Below are positions 1 to 8,406 of a stretch of DNA of 64,000 bases, piece by piece. The notes beneath the pieces were generated by a model. The model was given only the letters and a program-made list of their open reading frames with translations, did not search any database and was not told the origin of the DNA. The stretch covers positions 248,001 through 312,000 of the forward strand of contig NZ_BNCM01000005.1 of NCBI RefSeq assembly GCF_014656475.1. Reading direction: 5' to 3'. Source of the DNA: Sinomonas cellulolyticus. Lineage in GTDB: Bacteria; Actinomycetota; Actinomycetes; Actinomycetales; Micrococcaceae. How positions within the stretch are numbered: the stretch's first letter is position 1; the number at the start of each line of letters is the position of its first letter. The translations under genes and the position numbers were made by a program.

Positions 1-106
1 CTATCGCCGGAAGGATTGACGCCCCGGAGTGCCCGTGCTTGTCTGGCGCCAATAGTCTGGGTGGGCGAGAACCTCCGCGCACCACCGCCACCAGAGAAGG
101 GCCATC

Positions 107-595
107 ATGGGATTCAGCCTCAGCCACGCCATCCTCCGCGCAGCCGCGGGAGCGTTCATCCTCAATTCGGGCGTGTCCAAGCTCAAGCTGGACGCCGAGC
201 GCGCGGAAGGCCTGCGGGACATGACGGCCAACGCCTTCCCCCAGGCCGAGCAGGTCCCGCCGGAGAAGTTCGGCAAGGCCGTCGCATCGGGCGAGATCGT
301 CCTCGGGGCGGCGCTCCTGGCCCCGTTCGTGCCGACGAGGCTCGCCGCCCTGGGCCTGACGGCCTTCTCCGGCGGGCTGCTGGCCGTCTACGCCAAGACG
401 CCCGGCCTCACGCAGGACGACGGCGTCCGCCCCACGCAGGCCGGCACCGCGATGGCCAAGGACGTCTGGCTCGCAGCGATCGGGGCGGCCCTGCTGGTCG
501 ACCGGAAGCGCCGGCCCGCGAAGGCGAAGGTCGAGGCTGCGAAGGCCAAGGCCGCCACCGTGAAGGCCAAGGCGAAGGCGAAGGCCGCACAGTAG
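107..595 (+). CDS. DoxX-family membrane protein with Lys/Ala-rich C-terminal tail
   Basis: A 162-residue membrane protein. The first ~125 residues look like the DoxX family: short hydrophobic helices around residues 4-20, 60-78 and 80-98, and another near 118-130. DoxX proteins are small membrane proteins linked in some species to redox or thiosulfate metabolism; the role here is unknown. The ATG has AGAAGG upstream. From about residue 134 the protein becomes an almost pure Lys/Ala repeat resembling histone-H1-like tails, which is unusual for DoxX and probably cytoplasmic. The 106 bases before it hold only this gene's leader; a possible -10 (TAGTCT, 53-58) has no convincing -35. Confidence 0.75.
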   Translation: MGFSLSHAILRAAAGAFILNSGVSKLKLDAERAEGLRDMTANAFPQAEQVPPEKFGKAVASGEIVLGAALLAPFVPTRLAALGLTAFSGGLLAVYAKTPGLTQDDGVRPTQAGTAMAKDVWLAAIGAALLVDRKRRPAKAKVEAAKAKAATVKAKAKAKAAQ

Positions 596-646
596 CCAGC
601 CGGGCAGAGGGGGCGCGCGCCGCAGCGGCTCGCCTACAGTTCTCCC

Positions 647-1999
647 ATGAGCACCTCCACCGCGCTGCCCACGGGCGACGCCGTCGTGCAGAGCCTGCCG
701 TGGCGCTGGGGCGTCCAGGGCCGGATCTTCGTGGTCGGCGGCCTGGGATTCATGTTCGACGCCTGGGATGTGACGCTCAACGGCGTCCTGATCCCCCTGC
801 TCTCGGCCCACTGGAGCCTCGCGCCGGCCGACGCCGCGTGGATCGGCACCGCCAACCTCATCGGCATGGCGGTGGGAGCGTTCGCCTGGGGGACCATCGC
901 GGACACGGTCGGCCGCAAGGCCGCGTTCACCGCGACCCTGCTGATCTTCTCGGTCTTCACCCTCGCCGGTGCGCTGAGCCCTGACATCGTCTGGTTCAGC
1001 GTCTTCCGGTTCCTTGCCGGGTTCGGCCTCGGCGGCTGCGTCCCCGTGGACTACGCGCTCGTGGGCGAGTTCACGCCCAGGCGCGAGCGCGGCCGCGTGC
1101 TGACGGCGATGGACGGCTGGTGGCCGGTGGGGGCGGCGCTGTGCGGGTTCGTGTCGGCGTGGCTCGTGGGGACCTTCGCCGACTGGCGGCTTCCGCTGCT
1201 GGTGATGGTGCTGCCGGCACTCCTCGTGTTCTGGGTGCGCCGCGGCGTGCCGGAGTCGCCGCTGTTCCTCCTCCGCAAGGGCCGCGCGGCGGAGGCCCGG
1301 GCCGTGATCGACGCCCTCGTGGCCCGGACGGGCGCCGAGGCGGTGGAGTACCGCCTCCCGGAGCCCCACGAGGTGCCGAGGCTCTCCCCCGGCAGCTGGG
1401 TCACCCAGCTGGTGCGGGTCTGGCGGTACGACTGGAAGGTCACGGGGGTTGCCTGGGCGCTGTTCTTCAGCGTCCTGCTCGTCTACTACCTCGCGCTCAC
1501 GTGGATGCCCAAGATCCTCATCGGTGCGGGATTCGCCGACTACCGGGCGTTCCTCACCACAGCGGGGATGGCGGCAGTCGGCCTCCTCGGCGTCATCGTC
1601 GCCGCACTGCTCGTGGAGCGCGTGGGCCGTAAGTGGATCCTCGCCATCACGGGCCCGCTCTCGGCGCTCACCCTCGTGGTCGTGGCGTGGGTAGTGGATG
1701 TCCCGGCCGCCGCGGTGGGCTGGCTCCTGGCGTTCGGCTTCGTGGTGCAGGTGGCCATCCCGGTGCTGTACGCGTACGTCTCCGAGCTGTATCCCACCGA
1801 GCTGCGGGGCTCGGGATTCGGGTGGGCCTCGACCTTCTCGCGGATCGGGGCGGGCGTGGGACCGCTCGTGTTCGCCGCCTGGTTCTGGCCGGCCCTCGGT
1901 CTGGCGGTCTCCTTCGCCCTTGCGGGGGCCCTCGTGCTGCTGTCCGTGGCGTGGATGGCAGCGTCCGCGCCGGAGACTCGGCAGCAGTCCCTCGACTGA
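647..1999 (+). CDS. MFS transporter, sugar/metabolite-porter type
   Basis: A 450-residue major facilitator superfamily permease with about 12 predicted membrane segments. After the second helix there is the MFS loop motif WGTIADTVGRKAAF, and the domain boundary shows the sugar-porter-like VPESP and RKGRAAEARAVI stretch. The second half carries YVSELYPTELRGSG, typical of metabolite:H+ symporters such as the aromatic-acid and niacin carriers. Substrate cannot be read from sequence. It lies 51 bp after the DoxX gene and may share its transcript. The stop codon lies at the start of an exact 23-bp tandem repeat. Confidence 0.85.
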   Translation: MSTSTALPTGDAVVQSLPWRWGVQGRIFVVGGLGFMFDAWDVTLNGVLIPLLSAHWSLAPADAAWIGTANLIGMAVGAFAWGTIADTVGRKAAFTATLLIFSVFTLAGALSPDIVWFSVFRFLAGFGLGGCVPVDYALVGEFTPRRERGRVLTAMDGWWPVGAALCGFVSAWLVGTFADWRLPLLVMVLPALLVFWVRRGVPESPLFLLRKGRAAEARAVIDALVARTGAEAVEYRLPEPHEVPRLSPGSWVTQLVRVWRYDWKVTGVAWALFFSVLLVYYLALTWMPKILIGAGFADYRAFLTTAGMAAVGLLGVIVAALLVERVGRKWILAITGPLSALTLVVVAWVVDVPAAAVGWLLAFGFVVQVAIPVLYAYVSELYPTELRGSGFGWASTFSRIGAGVGPLVFAAWFWPALGLAVSFALAGALVLLSVAWMAASAPETRQQSLD

Positions 2000-2043
2000 T
2001 CGCGGAGAGGAGCGGTGTTTGATCGCGGAGAGGAGCGGTGTTT
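1998..2043 (+). repeat. Exact 23-bp tandem direct repeat
   Basis: Two identical adjacent 23-bp copies (1998-2020 and 2021-2043), beginning GATCGCGGAGAGGAG and ending CGGTGTTT. The first overlaps the MFS stop codon. It looks like a recent slippage duplication; no protein or hairpin is formed. Confidence 0.9.
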
Positions 2044-2106
2044 GGGCGGCAGCTGGGCGGGTAGCCCCCTGAGGTCCACCAAACCGCTATCGGCGAGGAG
2101 CACCGC

Positions 2107-2580
2107 ATGTCCACCGTTCAGCAAGCGATCGATGTCATGGTCCCCGTGTCCACGGCGTACAACCAGTGGACCCAGTTCGAGTCTTTCCCGGAGTTCATGG
2201 GCGGGGTCGAGTCCATAGTCCAGCAGGACGACACGCACCTGCACTGGACCACGAAGGTCGGCGGACAGGAGCGCGAGTTCGACACGGTCATCACCGAGCA
2301 GCACCCGGACGAGCGCATTGCCTGGAAGAGCACGGACGGCGTGGACCACGCCGGCGTGGTCTCCTTCCAGCCGCTCAGCGACCGCGAGACCCGCGTGTCC
2401 GTCGAGTTCCAGTGGGATCCCAACTCAGCGACGGAGAAGATCGGTGCCGCCTTCGGCGCCGACGACGCCCAGGTCAAGAAGGACCTGAAGCGTTTCAAGG
2501 AGTTCGTCGAGTCGAACGGCGCGACCGGCGGTTGGCGCGGCGACGTCGACTCCGGTCCGCAGACCGGCAGCAGCTTCTGA
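2107..2580 (+). CDS. SRPBCC-family (cyclase/dehydrase-like) protein
   Basis: A 157-residue protein of the START/SRPBCC (polyketide cyclase/dehydrase) superfamily. It shows the usual opening (VPVSTAYNQWTQFESFPEFM), a central beta-rich segment with ERIAWKSTDG, and a terminal amphipathic helix (DDAQVKKDLKRFKEFVES). Proteins of this type form a hydrophobic pocket and bind lipophilic ligands; many actinobacteria carry such small stand-alone members with stress-linked expression. No catalytic residues or ligand can be assigned. The ATG is preceded by GGCGAGGAG. A strong hairpin follows the stop, and purN is convergent. Confidence 0.8.
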   Translation: MSTVQQAIDVMVPVSTAYNQWTQFESFPEFMGGVESIVQQDDTHLHWTTKVGGQEREFDTVITEQHPDERIAWKSTDGVDHAGVVSFQPLSDRETRVSVEFQWDPNSATEKIGAAFGADDAQVKKDLKRFKEFVESNGATGGWRGDVDSGPQTGSSF

Positions 2581-2593
2581 ACCCATCAGACGC

Positions 2594-2633
2594 ACGACGG
2601 CGCGTGCCCGCTTCGGCGGGGACGCGCCGTCGT
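2594..2633. terminator. Bidirectional terminator-like hairpin between SRPBCC gene and purN
   Basis: Arms ACGACGGCGCGT (2594-2605) and ACGCGCCGTCGT (2622-2633) pair perfectly. Inside, CCCGC-TTCG-GCGGG continues the stem to a UUCG tetraloop, with one G/G mismatch. It sits between convergent genes. There is no T-tract. It contains one copy of the dispersed 10-mer GCACGACGGC. Confidence 0.75.
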
Positions 2634-2694
2634 CCGTTGTGGTCCAGACCCCGCGGTCCGGCAGCCCGGGAGATCCGGGTGCCGAGCCCGCAGC

Positions 2695-3294
2695 TCAGAG
2701 TGCCGCGGGGGCGGGCGCGGGCGGCTTCAGCTCGCCGGCGGCGAGCCGGCGCAGCACGTCGACGAGCAGCCGCCGCTCCACGACCTTGATGCGCTCGTGC
2801 AGGGTGTCCTCGTCCTCCCCGTCGGCGATCGCGACGGCCTCCTGGGCGACGATCGGGCCGGTGTCCACGCCGGCGTCGGCCCAATGGACCGTGCAGCCGG
2901 TGACCTTGACGCCGTAGGCGAGCGCATCCCGCACGCCGTGCGCGCCAGGGAATGCCGGCAGCAGGGCCGGGTGCGTGTTGAGGTACCGGCCGCCGAAGCG
3001 CGCGATGAAGTCCTCGCTGACGATCCGCATGAAGCCGCTCGAGACCACCACGTCCGGCGCATACGAGGCGACCTTCTCCGTGAGGGCGGCATCCCACTCG
3101 GCCCGTGTGGGGAACGAGTTGAAGTTCACCACGAACGTCTCGAAGCCCGCCTCGTCGGAGCGTTCCACGCCGTACGTGCCCTCGCGGTCCGCGCCGACGG
3201 CGGCGATCTCCACGTCCAGCTCGCCGGCCTTGACGGCGTCGATGACGGCCTGCAGGTTGGAACCGGTGCCGGAGACGAGGACCACGATGCGCAT
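2695..3294 (-). CDS. purN: Phosphoribosylglycinamide formyltransferase 1
   Basis: PurN transfers a formyl group from 10-formyl-tetrahydrofolate to GAR in cytosolic purine synthesis. The 199-residue product has the family start (MRIVVLVSGTGSNLQA), the phosphate-binding SGTGSN loop, and the catalytic triad at N106, H108 (NTHPALLPAF) and D144 (DTGPIV), the same numbers as the E. coli enzyme. The chosen ATG has GGTGG upstream; a longer reading frame into the perM-like gene is an artefact. It follows the perM-like gene by 28 bp on the same strand, an arrangement common in actinobacteria. The usual next gene, purH, is absent: the far side holds a convergent SRPBCC gene. Confidence 0.95.
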   Translation of the reverse strand: MRIVVLVSGTGSNLQAVIDAVKAGELDVEIAAVGADREGTYGVERSDEAGFETFVVNFNSFPTRAEWDAALTEKVASYAPDVVVSSGFMRIVSEDFIARFGGRYLNTHPALLPAFPGAHGVRDALAYGVKVTGCTVHWADAGVDTGPIVAQEAVAIADGEDEDTLHERIKVVERRLLVDVLRRLAAGELKPPAPAPAAL

Positions 3295-3322
3295 GGCGTC
3301 CACCTTACCGGCGCCCCGGCGG

Positions 3323-4639
3323 TCAGGGGACGCGGGAGCGACGTGGCTCCTCGGCGGTCCGCGACCGCTCGAGCCACGGTCCCAGGGCGTAGCCCAGGCA
3401 GGCTCCGACGGCGGTCTCCGCACCGACCCAGACGAGCATCCACAGGGAACTGACTCCGAGTTCGGTGAACCGGCCGATGCCGAGGGAGCCGCTCGTGAGC
3501 CACGCGAGCCCTGCCGCCAAGGCGCCCGCGACGGCTCCCACGCACAGGCCGAGGAAGACCGCTGAGACCGGCGCGGAGAACCACCGTGCGCGGACCTTGA
3601 TGGAGAGCCACTCGTCGAAGTGGTCCTCGCCCTCCCGGACGAACCACCATCCTCCGAGCAGCCCGGCCAGCACCGGGACGACGAGCGCGGCGGGCGCCCA
3701 CACGAGCGGCCCCGTGGGGACCGCGGCGAGCACGGGGACCGGCGGGAGGGGGCCCACGGCCGTGGCGAGGGCACCCGCCGTGGAACCGGTCCCGAGCGTC
3801 ACACCCGCCCCGGAGGCCCAGCCCAGCGTCCACACGACGAGGTGCGGCAGGTAGCCGAGCTGCCCGAGGGTCATGGCGGCACCGCCCACACCACCGGCGC
3901 TGACCCCCTCGTACACGGTCACCGCCTCGGCCCAGCGCCAGAACAGGTCCACGCCGAGCAGGGCCGCGGAGAGCCCGAGCGCCGCGACCGCAGCCAGGAA
4001 TCCGGCCCGCACGACGGCCCAGGCGTAGGTGCCGGCCCACCGGGAGTACTGTCCCGTGCGGGCGAGCCAGTCGACGGCGTCGACCCCGAAGAGCCTGACC
4101 CAGGAGCCGGCTTCCCGCCGGGCGCCGACCACGAGCCCGAGCCCCACGGGGATGAGTGGGATGAGCGTCGCGGCGACCATGCCCACCCCGACCTCCGGCG
4201 TACGGCACACGAAGGCGGTGGCGAAGCCGAACGCCGCGTAGATGCCCGCCGCGCCGGCGAGTCCCTGCCAGAGCGTGTCCGCGTACGACGCGCGGGCGAG
4301 CCTGCGCCCCGCGCGCCACGAGAGCAGCACGGGCACGAGCGTGAGCCCGAGCGGGATCAGGGACAGCGTCCCCGACACGGACTGGGCGGCCTCGCCGGTA
4401 CCCGAGGTGAGGTTCAAGTGGAGCGGGACGCCATGGACGAGGAGCCACGTCTGCCCGGCAAGCCGGGCGACTGCCTCCGGCGGCCACGGTCCGAGGCCAC
4501 CCGTGGCCCACACGCCGAACACAGCCACAAGGGTCAGCATGGCGGAGATCAGGATCGCCTGGACCGACTCCACGACCCCCTGGAGCCACAGCGGCATGGG
4601 GAGACCGCGGAGTCCAGACTGGTCGGCGCTGAGTTTCAT
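3323..4639 (-). CDS. DUF6350 membrane protein, PerM-like
   Basis: A 438-residue integral membrane protein with about ten hydrophobic segments. Composition, length and position directly upstream of purN match the actinobacterial DUF6350 family, which includes mycobacterial PerM (Rv0955), a protein linked to cell-division stability and persistence. Synteny with purN is the strongest argument; the sequence has no catalytic motif. The ATG at 4639 follows GGAGG at good spacing, so it is preferred over an in-frame GTG at 4657. The C-terminus is Arg-rich and probably cytoplasmic. Confidence 0.75.
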   Translation of the reverse strand: MKLSADQSGLRGLPMPLWLQGVVESVQAILISAMLTLVAVFGVWATGGLGPWPPEAVARLAGQTWLLVHGVPLHLNLTSGTGEAAQSVSGTLSLIPLGLTLVPVLLSWRAGRRLARASYADTLWQGLAGAAGIYAAFGFATAFVCRTPEVGVGMVAATLIPLIPVGLGLVVGARREAGSWVRLFGVDAVDWLARTGQYSRWAGTYAWAVVRAGFLAAVAALGLSAALLGVDLFWRWAEAVTVYEGVSAGGVGGAAMTLGQLGYLPHLVVWTLGWASGAGVTLGTGSTAGALATAVGPLPPVPVLAAVPTGPLVWAPAALVVPVLAGLLGGWWFVREGEDHFDEWLSIKVRARWFSAPVSAVFLGLCVGAVAGALAAGLAWLTSGSLGIGRFTELGVSSLWMLVWVGAETAVGACLGYALGPWLERSRTAEEPRRSRVP

Positions 4640-4698
4640 CGTCCTCCACTGTGCCACGGGCGCCGCCCAGGCCTGGGCAGGCGCACCGGGGGTGAGGG

Positions 4699-5856
4699 TC
4701 AGGAGAGGCTCAGCCTGTCCTCGGCACTGAAGGGGCGGATCTCAGCGGTGCGTCCGTCGCGGACCTTGGCGACCCACGCCGGGTCCGAGAGGAGGACGCG
4801 GCCCACCGCGACGAGGTCGAACTCACCGCGTGCGAACTGCTCGAGGAGCGTCTCGAGGCCGCGCACCTCCGAGCGGCCCCCCTCCTGCCACGTCACCTCG
4901 AACTCGTTGTCCAGGCCGACCGAGCCGACCGTGATGACCGGAAGCCCGGAGAGCCTCCTGGTCCAGCCCGCCAGGCCGAGGCGGGCGTCCGCCGGTTCGG
5001 CCACGTCAGGGAACGCGGGCTCCCAGTGGCGGCGGGTGGAGGGATGGAAGGCGGAGACGCCGGCCGCCGCGAGCGTGCGGAGGATGACGCCGAGCTCTTC
5101 GGGGCTCTCGGCGATGCGCGCGCCGTAGTCGCCGGACTTCCACTGGGAGAAGCGGAAGATGACGGGGAAGTCGGGGCCGACGGCGGCACGGACGGCAGCG
5201 GCGACCTCGGCGGGGAAGCGCAGGCGCGCCTCGAGCGAGCCGCCGTACTGGTCGTCCCGCCGGTTGGTCCCGGCCCAGAGGAACTGGTCGAGCAGGTAGC
5301 CGTGGGCGCCATGGAGCTCCACGCCGTCGAACCCGGCCTCCTTGGCCGCCGCCGCGGCGCGGGCGAAGTCGTCGCGGATCCGGGCGAGCTCCTCAAGGGT
5401 GGCCGCACGGCCGCGCGTCCTGCCGTTCGGTGCGATCCCGGACGGGCTCAGGCTCGGCAGTTCCGGGTTGAACTCGGCGTGGTCGCCGCGGGCCGCCCCG
5501 AGGTGCCACAGCTGCGGGACGATCCTGCCTCCGGCCTCGTGCACGCGTGCCACGAGTCCGCGCCACGCCGCGAGCTGGGCCTCGCCGAACAGACGGGGTA
5601 CGCGGGTGCTCGGGCCCGAGTCCTCCGACACGTACACGCCCTCAGTGATGAGGAGCCCGACGCCGGCCGCGGCCCGGCGCTCATAGTAGCCCGCGACGTC
5701 GTCCGTCACGGTCCCGTCCGGCGAGAACTCACGCGTCATCGGGGCCATGACGAAGCGGTTGGGCAGCCGCAGGGGGCCCAGGTCGAAGGGGGTGAAGAGG
5801 CTCGAGAGCGGGGAAGCGGGGCCGGGCAGGGCGGAATCGGTGTCCTGAAGGGTCAT
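4699..5856 (-). CDS. Old Yellow Enzyme-family NADH:flavin oxidoreductase
   Basis: A 385-residue FMN-dependent ene-reductase of the OYE family, a TIM barrel that reduces activated C=C bonds with NAD(P)H. Signatures are FVMAPMTREFSPDG near the N-terminus, ELHGAHGYLLDQFL with the substrate-binding His pair region, and DDQYGGSLEARLRF. The C-terminal phosphate-binding part (LVAVGRVLLSDPAWVAK) is complete. The start at 5856 lacks a strong ribosome site; an in-frame ATG at 5925 would add 23 unconserved residues. It is divergent from an MFS gene across a short region with a 13-bp tandem repeat. The physiological substrate is unknown. Confidence 0.88.
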   Translation of the reverse strand: MTLQDTDSALPGPASPLSSLFTPFDLGPLRLPNRFVMAPMTREFSPDGTVTDDVAGYYERRAAAGVGLLITEGVYVSEDSGPSTRVPRLFGEAQLAAWRGLVARVHEAGGRIVPQLWHLGAARGDHAEFNPELPSLSPSGIAPNGRTRGRAATLEELARIRDDFARAAAAAKEAGFDGVELHGAHGYLLDQFLWAGTNRRDDQYGGSLEARLRFPAEVAAAVRAAVGPDFPVIFRFSQWKSGDYGARIAESPEELGVILRTLAAAGVSAFHPSTRRHWEPAFPDVAEPADARLGLAGWTRRLSGLPVITVGSVGLDNEFEVTWQEGGRSEVRGLETLLEQFARGEFDLVAVGRVLLSDPAWVAKVRDGRTAEIRPFSAEDRLSLS

Positions 5857-5925
5857 ACGATGCGCAACGGCAAGCGGCGCCCGGGCATTCCAACGCGCAC
5901 TCCGACGCACCGTATTCAGCACCAT

Positions 5926-5951
5926 TACACTCGTCACCTACACTCGTCACC
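5926..5951. repeat. 13-bp tandem repeat in the OYE/MFS divergent promoter
   Basis: TACACTCGTCACC is present twice back to back (5926-5938, 5939-5951). The second copy ends at the base before the GTG start of the MFS gene. Each copy opens with TACACT, an acceptable -10. If the second is used, the MFS transcript would start at or next to its GTG, meaning leaderless translation. The repeats may also be paired regulator sites. Confidence 0.6.
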
Positions 5952-7148
5952 GTGCCGGATCCGCTCCCCCGCCCTCCCGCGAGCCCACCTGCGGCCCGCG
6001 CCGTCGTGCCGCTCTACGCGGCCGGCTTCACCACGGCGTTCGGCGCGCACAGCATCGCCGCAGGGCTGGGGGCCGAGAGCGGTGAGGTAGGGCTGAACCT
6101 GCTCGCCCTCGGCGCCCTGCTCGCGCTCTACGACCTCGCCGAGGTGTTCCTCAAGCCGGTCTTCGGCTCCCTCTCGGACCGCATCGGGGCCAAGCCCGTC
6201 GTGGTCGGGGGGCTGCTCGCCTTCGCCGTCGCCTCCCTGGTGGGCGCCGTCCTCCAGGAGCCGTGGACTCTGGCAGTGGCACGGCTCGGCCAGGGCGCGG
6301 CCGCGTCGGCCTTCTCGCCGGCTTCCTCGGCCAGCGTGGCCCGGCTGGCGGGCCCCCTCACGGGGCGGTACTTCGGCAGATACGGCTCGTGGAAGGGCCT
6401 CGGCTACGCCCTCGGGCCCCTCCTCGGCGCCGCCGCACTCTACCTCGGCGGATTCGCTGCCCTCTTCGGCGTCCTCGCGCTGCTCGGGGTGGGTGTGGCG
6501 GTCTGGGTGGCCGTCGCGATGCCCCGGCTCGAGCCACTCCCCCGGCCCCGGTACACCCTCGCGGACCTGGCCCGGCAGCTCGGCGAGCGCTCGTTCCTCG
6601 GGCCCACCATCGTGCTTGCGGCCGCGACCGGTTCCCTCGGCGCCGCGGTGGGCTTCCTGCCCGCGCTCGCGGCGCACATCGGGCTGCCGACCGCGGCCGC
6701 GGTGGCGGCCGTGACGGTCCTCGCACTCGCGTCGTCGCTCATCCAGCCGCGGATCGGGCGGCTGCGCGACGCGGGGCGCCTCACCGACCGGAGCGGGATC
6801 CTCGCGGGCCTCGGCGCCATCGTGCTCGGCGCCGCCGCGGCCGCCCTCGTGCCGTCCGCGCCCGTGGAGCTCGGCGCCGTCGTGGTCTACCTCGCCGCGC
6901 TCCTCATCGGCGCCGGCATCGGCACTGCCACCCCCCTCGCCTTCGCGCACCTCGCCGACGCGACTCCCGCCGAGCGGATGGGGCGCACCATGGGCAGCGC
7001 CGAGCTCGGCCGGGAGGCGGGCGACGCCGGGGGCCCGCTCCTCGTCGGCGCCGTCGCCGTGGGCGCCGGGCTGGGGTGGGGCCTCGCCGCGCTCGCCGCG
7101 GCTGTGGCCGTGGCGGCGGCCGCGGTGCCCGGGCGCACCCGCCGTTAA
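5952..7148 (+). CDS. MFS transporter, drug-efflux-like
   Basis: A 398-residue MFS permease with about 12 membrane segments. The loop motif FGSLSDRIGAKPVVVGG follows helix 2, and RLGQGAAASAFSPASSASVARL is the helix-4/5 region seen in multidrug and sugar-efflux carriers. The GTG start lies directly after a tandem repeat with no room for a ribosome site, so translation may be leaderless. It is very Ala/Gly/Leu-rich. It is divergent from the OYE gene, so the two might share control by an unseen regulator. No substrate can be assigned. Confidence 0.82.
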   Translation: MPDPLPRPPASPPAARAVVPLYAAGFTTAFGAHSIAAGLGAESGEVGLNLLALGALLALYDLAEVFLKPVFGSLSDRIGAKPVVVGGLLAFAVASLVGAVLQEPWTLAVARLGQGAAASAFSPASSASVARLAGPLTGRYFGRYGSWKGLGYALGPLLGAAALYLGGFAALFGVLALLGVGVAVWVAVAMPRLEPLPRPRYTLADLARQLGERSFLGPTIVLAAATGSLGAAVGFLPALAAHIGLPTAAAVAAVTVLALASSLIQPRIGRLRDAGRLTDRSGILAGLGAIVLGAAAAALVPSAPVELGAVVVYLAALLIGAGIGTATPLAFAHLADATPAERMGRTMGSAELGREAGDAGGPLLVGAVAVGAGLGWGLAALAAAVAVAAAAVPGRTRR

Positions 7149-7215
7149 CCCACCCTTCGGCGGCGCGTCACGCGTCCTCTGCCAACCGGCCAGACGGTCA
7201 CAGAATGGTTGAGGC

Positions 7216-8388
7216 GTGAGGATCGCGATCGCTGCCGAGTCGTTCCTGCCGCAGATGAATGGGGTGACGCACTCCATCCTGCGGGTCCTCGACCACCTGC
7301 AGGAGCGCGGCGACGACGTCCTCGTGATCGCCCCGTCCGGCGAGGGCGCCTCCGGCGTCTTCCCGCTGCCGGAGACCGTGACCGGCGCGCACGTCGTGCG
7401 GATGCCGGCGCTGCCCATGGCGGGCTACCCGAAGGTGCGCGTGGCGTTCGGCGCCGTCCCCCGCGTGCGTCGGGCACTCAAGGCGTTTGCCCCTGACATC
7501 CTGCACCTGGCCTCGCCCTTCGAGCTCGGCTGGCGTGCAGTTCGGGCGGCGCACCAGCTGGGCATCCCCACCGTGGCCGTCTACCAGACGGAGGTGCCGG
7601 GCTACGCCGCACGATACGGGGTCCCGTTCCTGGAGAACTGGGCGTGGCAGCGGGTCGAGGCGATCCACCTCCTCGCCGACCTCACCCTCGCGCCCTCCAC
7701 GTTCGCCCTGAACCAGCTGCGCGGGCGCGGGATCCTCGACGTCGACCTCTGGCGGCGCGGCGTGGACACGGTCCGGTTCCACCCGGGGAAGCGCGACGCC
7801 GCGTGGCGGGCCTCTGTGACGTCTTCGGCCGGGGCGGGGACGCCCCCGAAGATCATCGGCTACGTGGGCCGCCTCGCGGCCGAGAAGCAGGTCGAGGACC
7901 TTCGGGTCCTCGCCGACATTCCCGGCACCCGGCTGGTCATCGTGGGAGACGGCCCGCTGCGGGCCCAGCTCGAGGGCCAGCTCCCCGGCGCCCACTTCGC
8001 AGGCTTCCGCGGCGGTGAGGACCTCGCGCGGATCGTGGCGAGCTTCGACCTGTTCGTGCACCCCGGCGAGTTCGAGACGTTCTGCCAGACCATCCAGGAG
8101 GCCATGGCATCCGGCGTGCCCGTGGTCGCGACCGGGCGCGGCGGCCCGCTGGACCTCGTCGAGAACTCGAAGACGGGCTGGCTGTACACCCCGGGCGACC
8201 TGGGGCAGCTGCGCGCCTACGCGCTGGACCTCCTCGGCGACGACGCGAAGAGAGCCGCGTTCGCCGAGGCAGCGTGGCGCAGCGTGCAGGGCCGGTCCTG
8301 GCGCGCCATCGGCGAGCAGCTCATCCACCACTACGAAGACGTCATCTCCCAGCGCGCGGTGAGCGGACTCGAGACCAGCGCTGGCTGA
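7216..8388 (+). CDS. GT4 glycosyltransferase, MgtA/PimB-like alpha-mannosyltransferase
   Basis: A 390-residue GT-B fold glycosyltransferase, family 4. The N-terminus (RIAIAAESFLPQMNGVTHSI) is that of the GDP-mannose-dependent MgtA/PimB group, and the donor-site E-x7-E motif falls at E287 to E295 within PGEFETFCQTIQEAM. In Corynebacterium MgtA adds mannose to glucuronosyl-diacylglycerol in lipoglycan assembly. UDP-glucose dehydrogenase, the source of UDP-glucuronate, is 18 bp downstream on the same strand, which fits that role by inference. The GTG start is the family start. A phosphatidylinositol mannosyltransferase role is the alternative. Confidence 0.82.
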   Translation: MRIAIAAESFLPQMNGVTHSILRVLDHLQERGDDVLVIAPSGEGASGVFPLPETVTGAHVVRMPALPMAGYPKVRVAFGAVPRVRRALKAFAPDILHLASPFELGWRAVRAAHQLGIPTVAVYQTEVPGYAARYGVPFLENWAWQRVEAIHLLADLTLAPSTFALNQLRGRGILDVDLWRRGVDTVRFHPGKRDAAWRASVTSSAGAGTPPKIIGYVGRLAAEKQVEDLRVLADIPGTRLVIVGDGPLRAQLEGQLPGAHFAGFRGGEDLARIVASFDLFVHPGEFETFCQTIQEAMASGVPVVATGRGGPLDLVENSKTGWLYTPGDLGQLRAYALDLLGDDAKRAAFAEAAWRSVQGRSWRAIGEQLIHHYEDVISQRAVSGLETSAG

Positions 8389-8406
8389 CCCACGGAAGGG
8401 AACACC

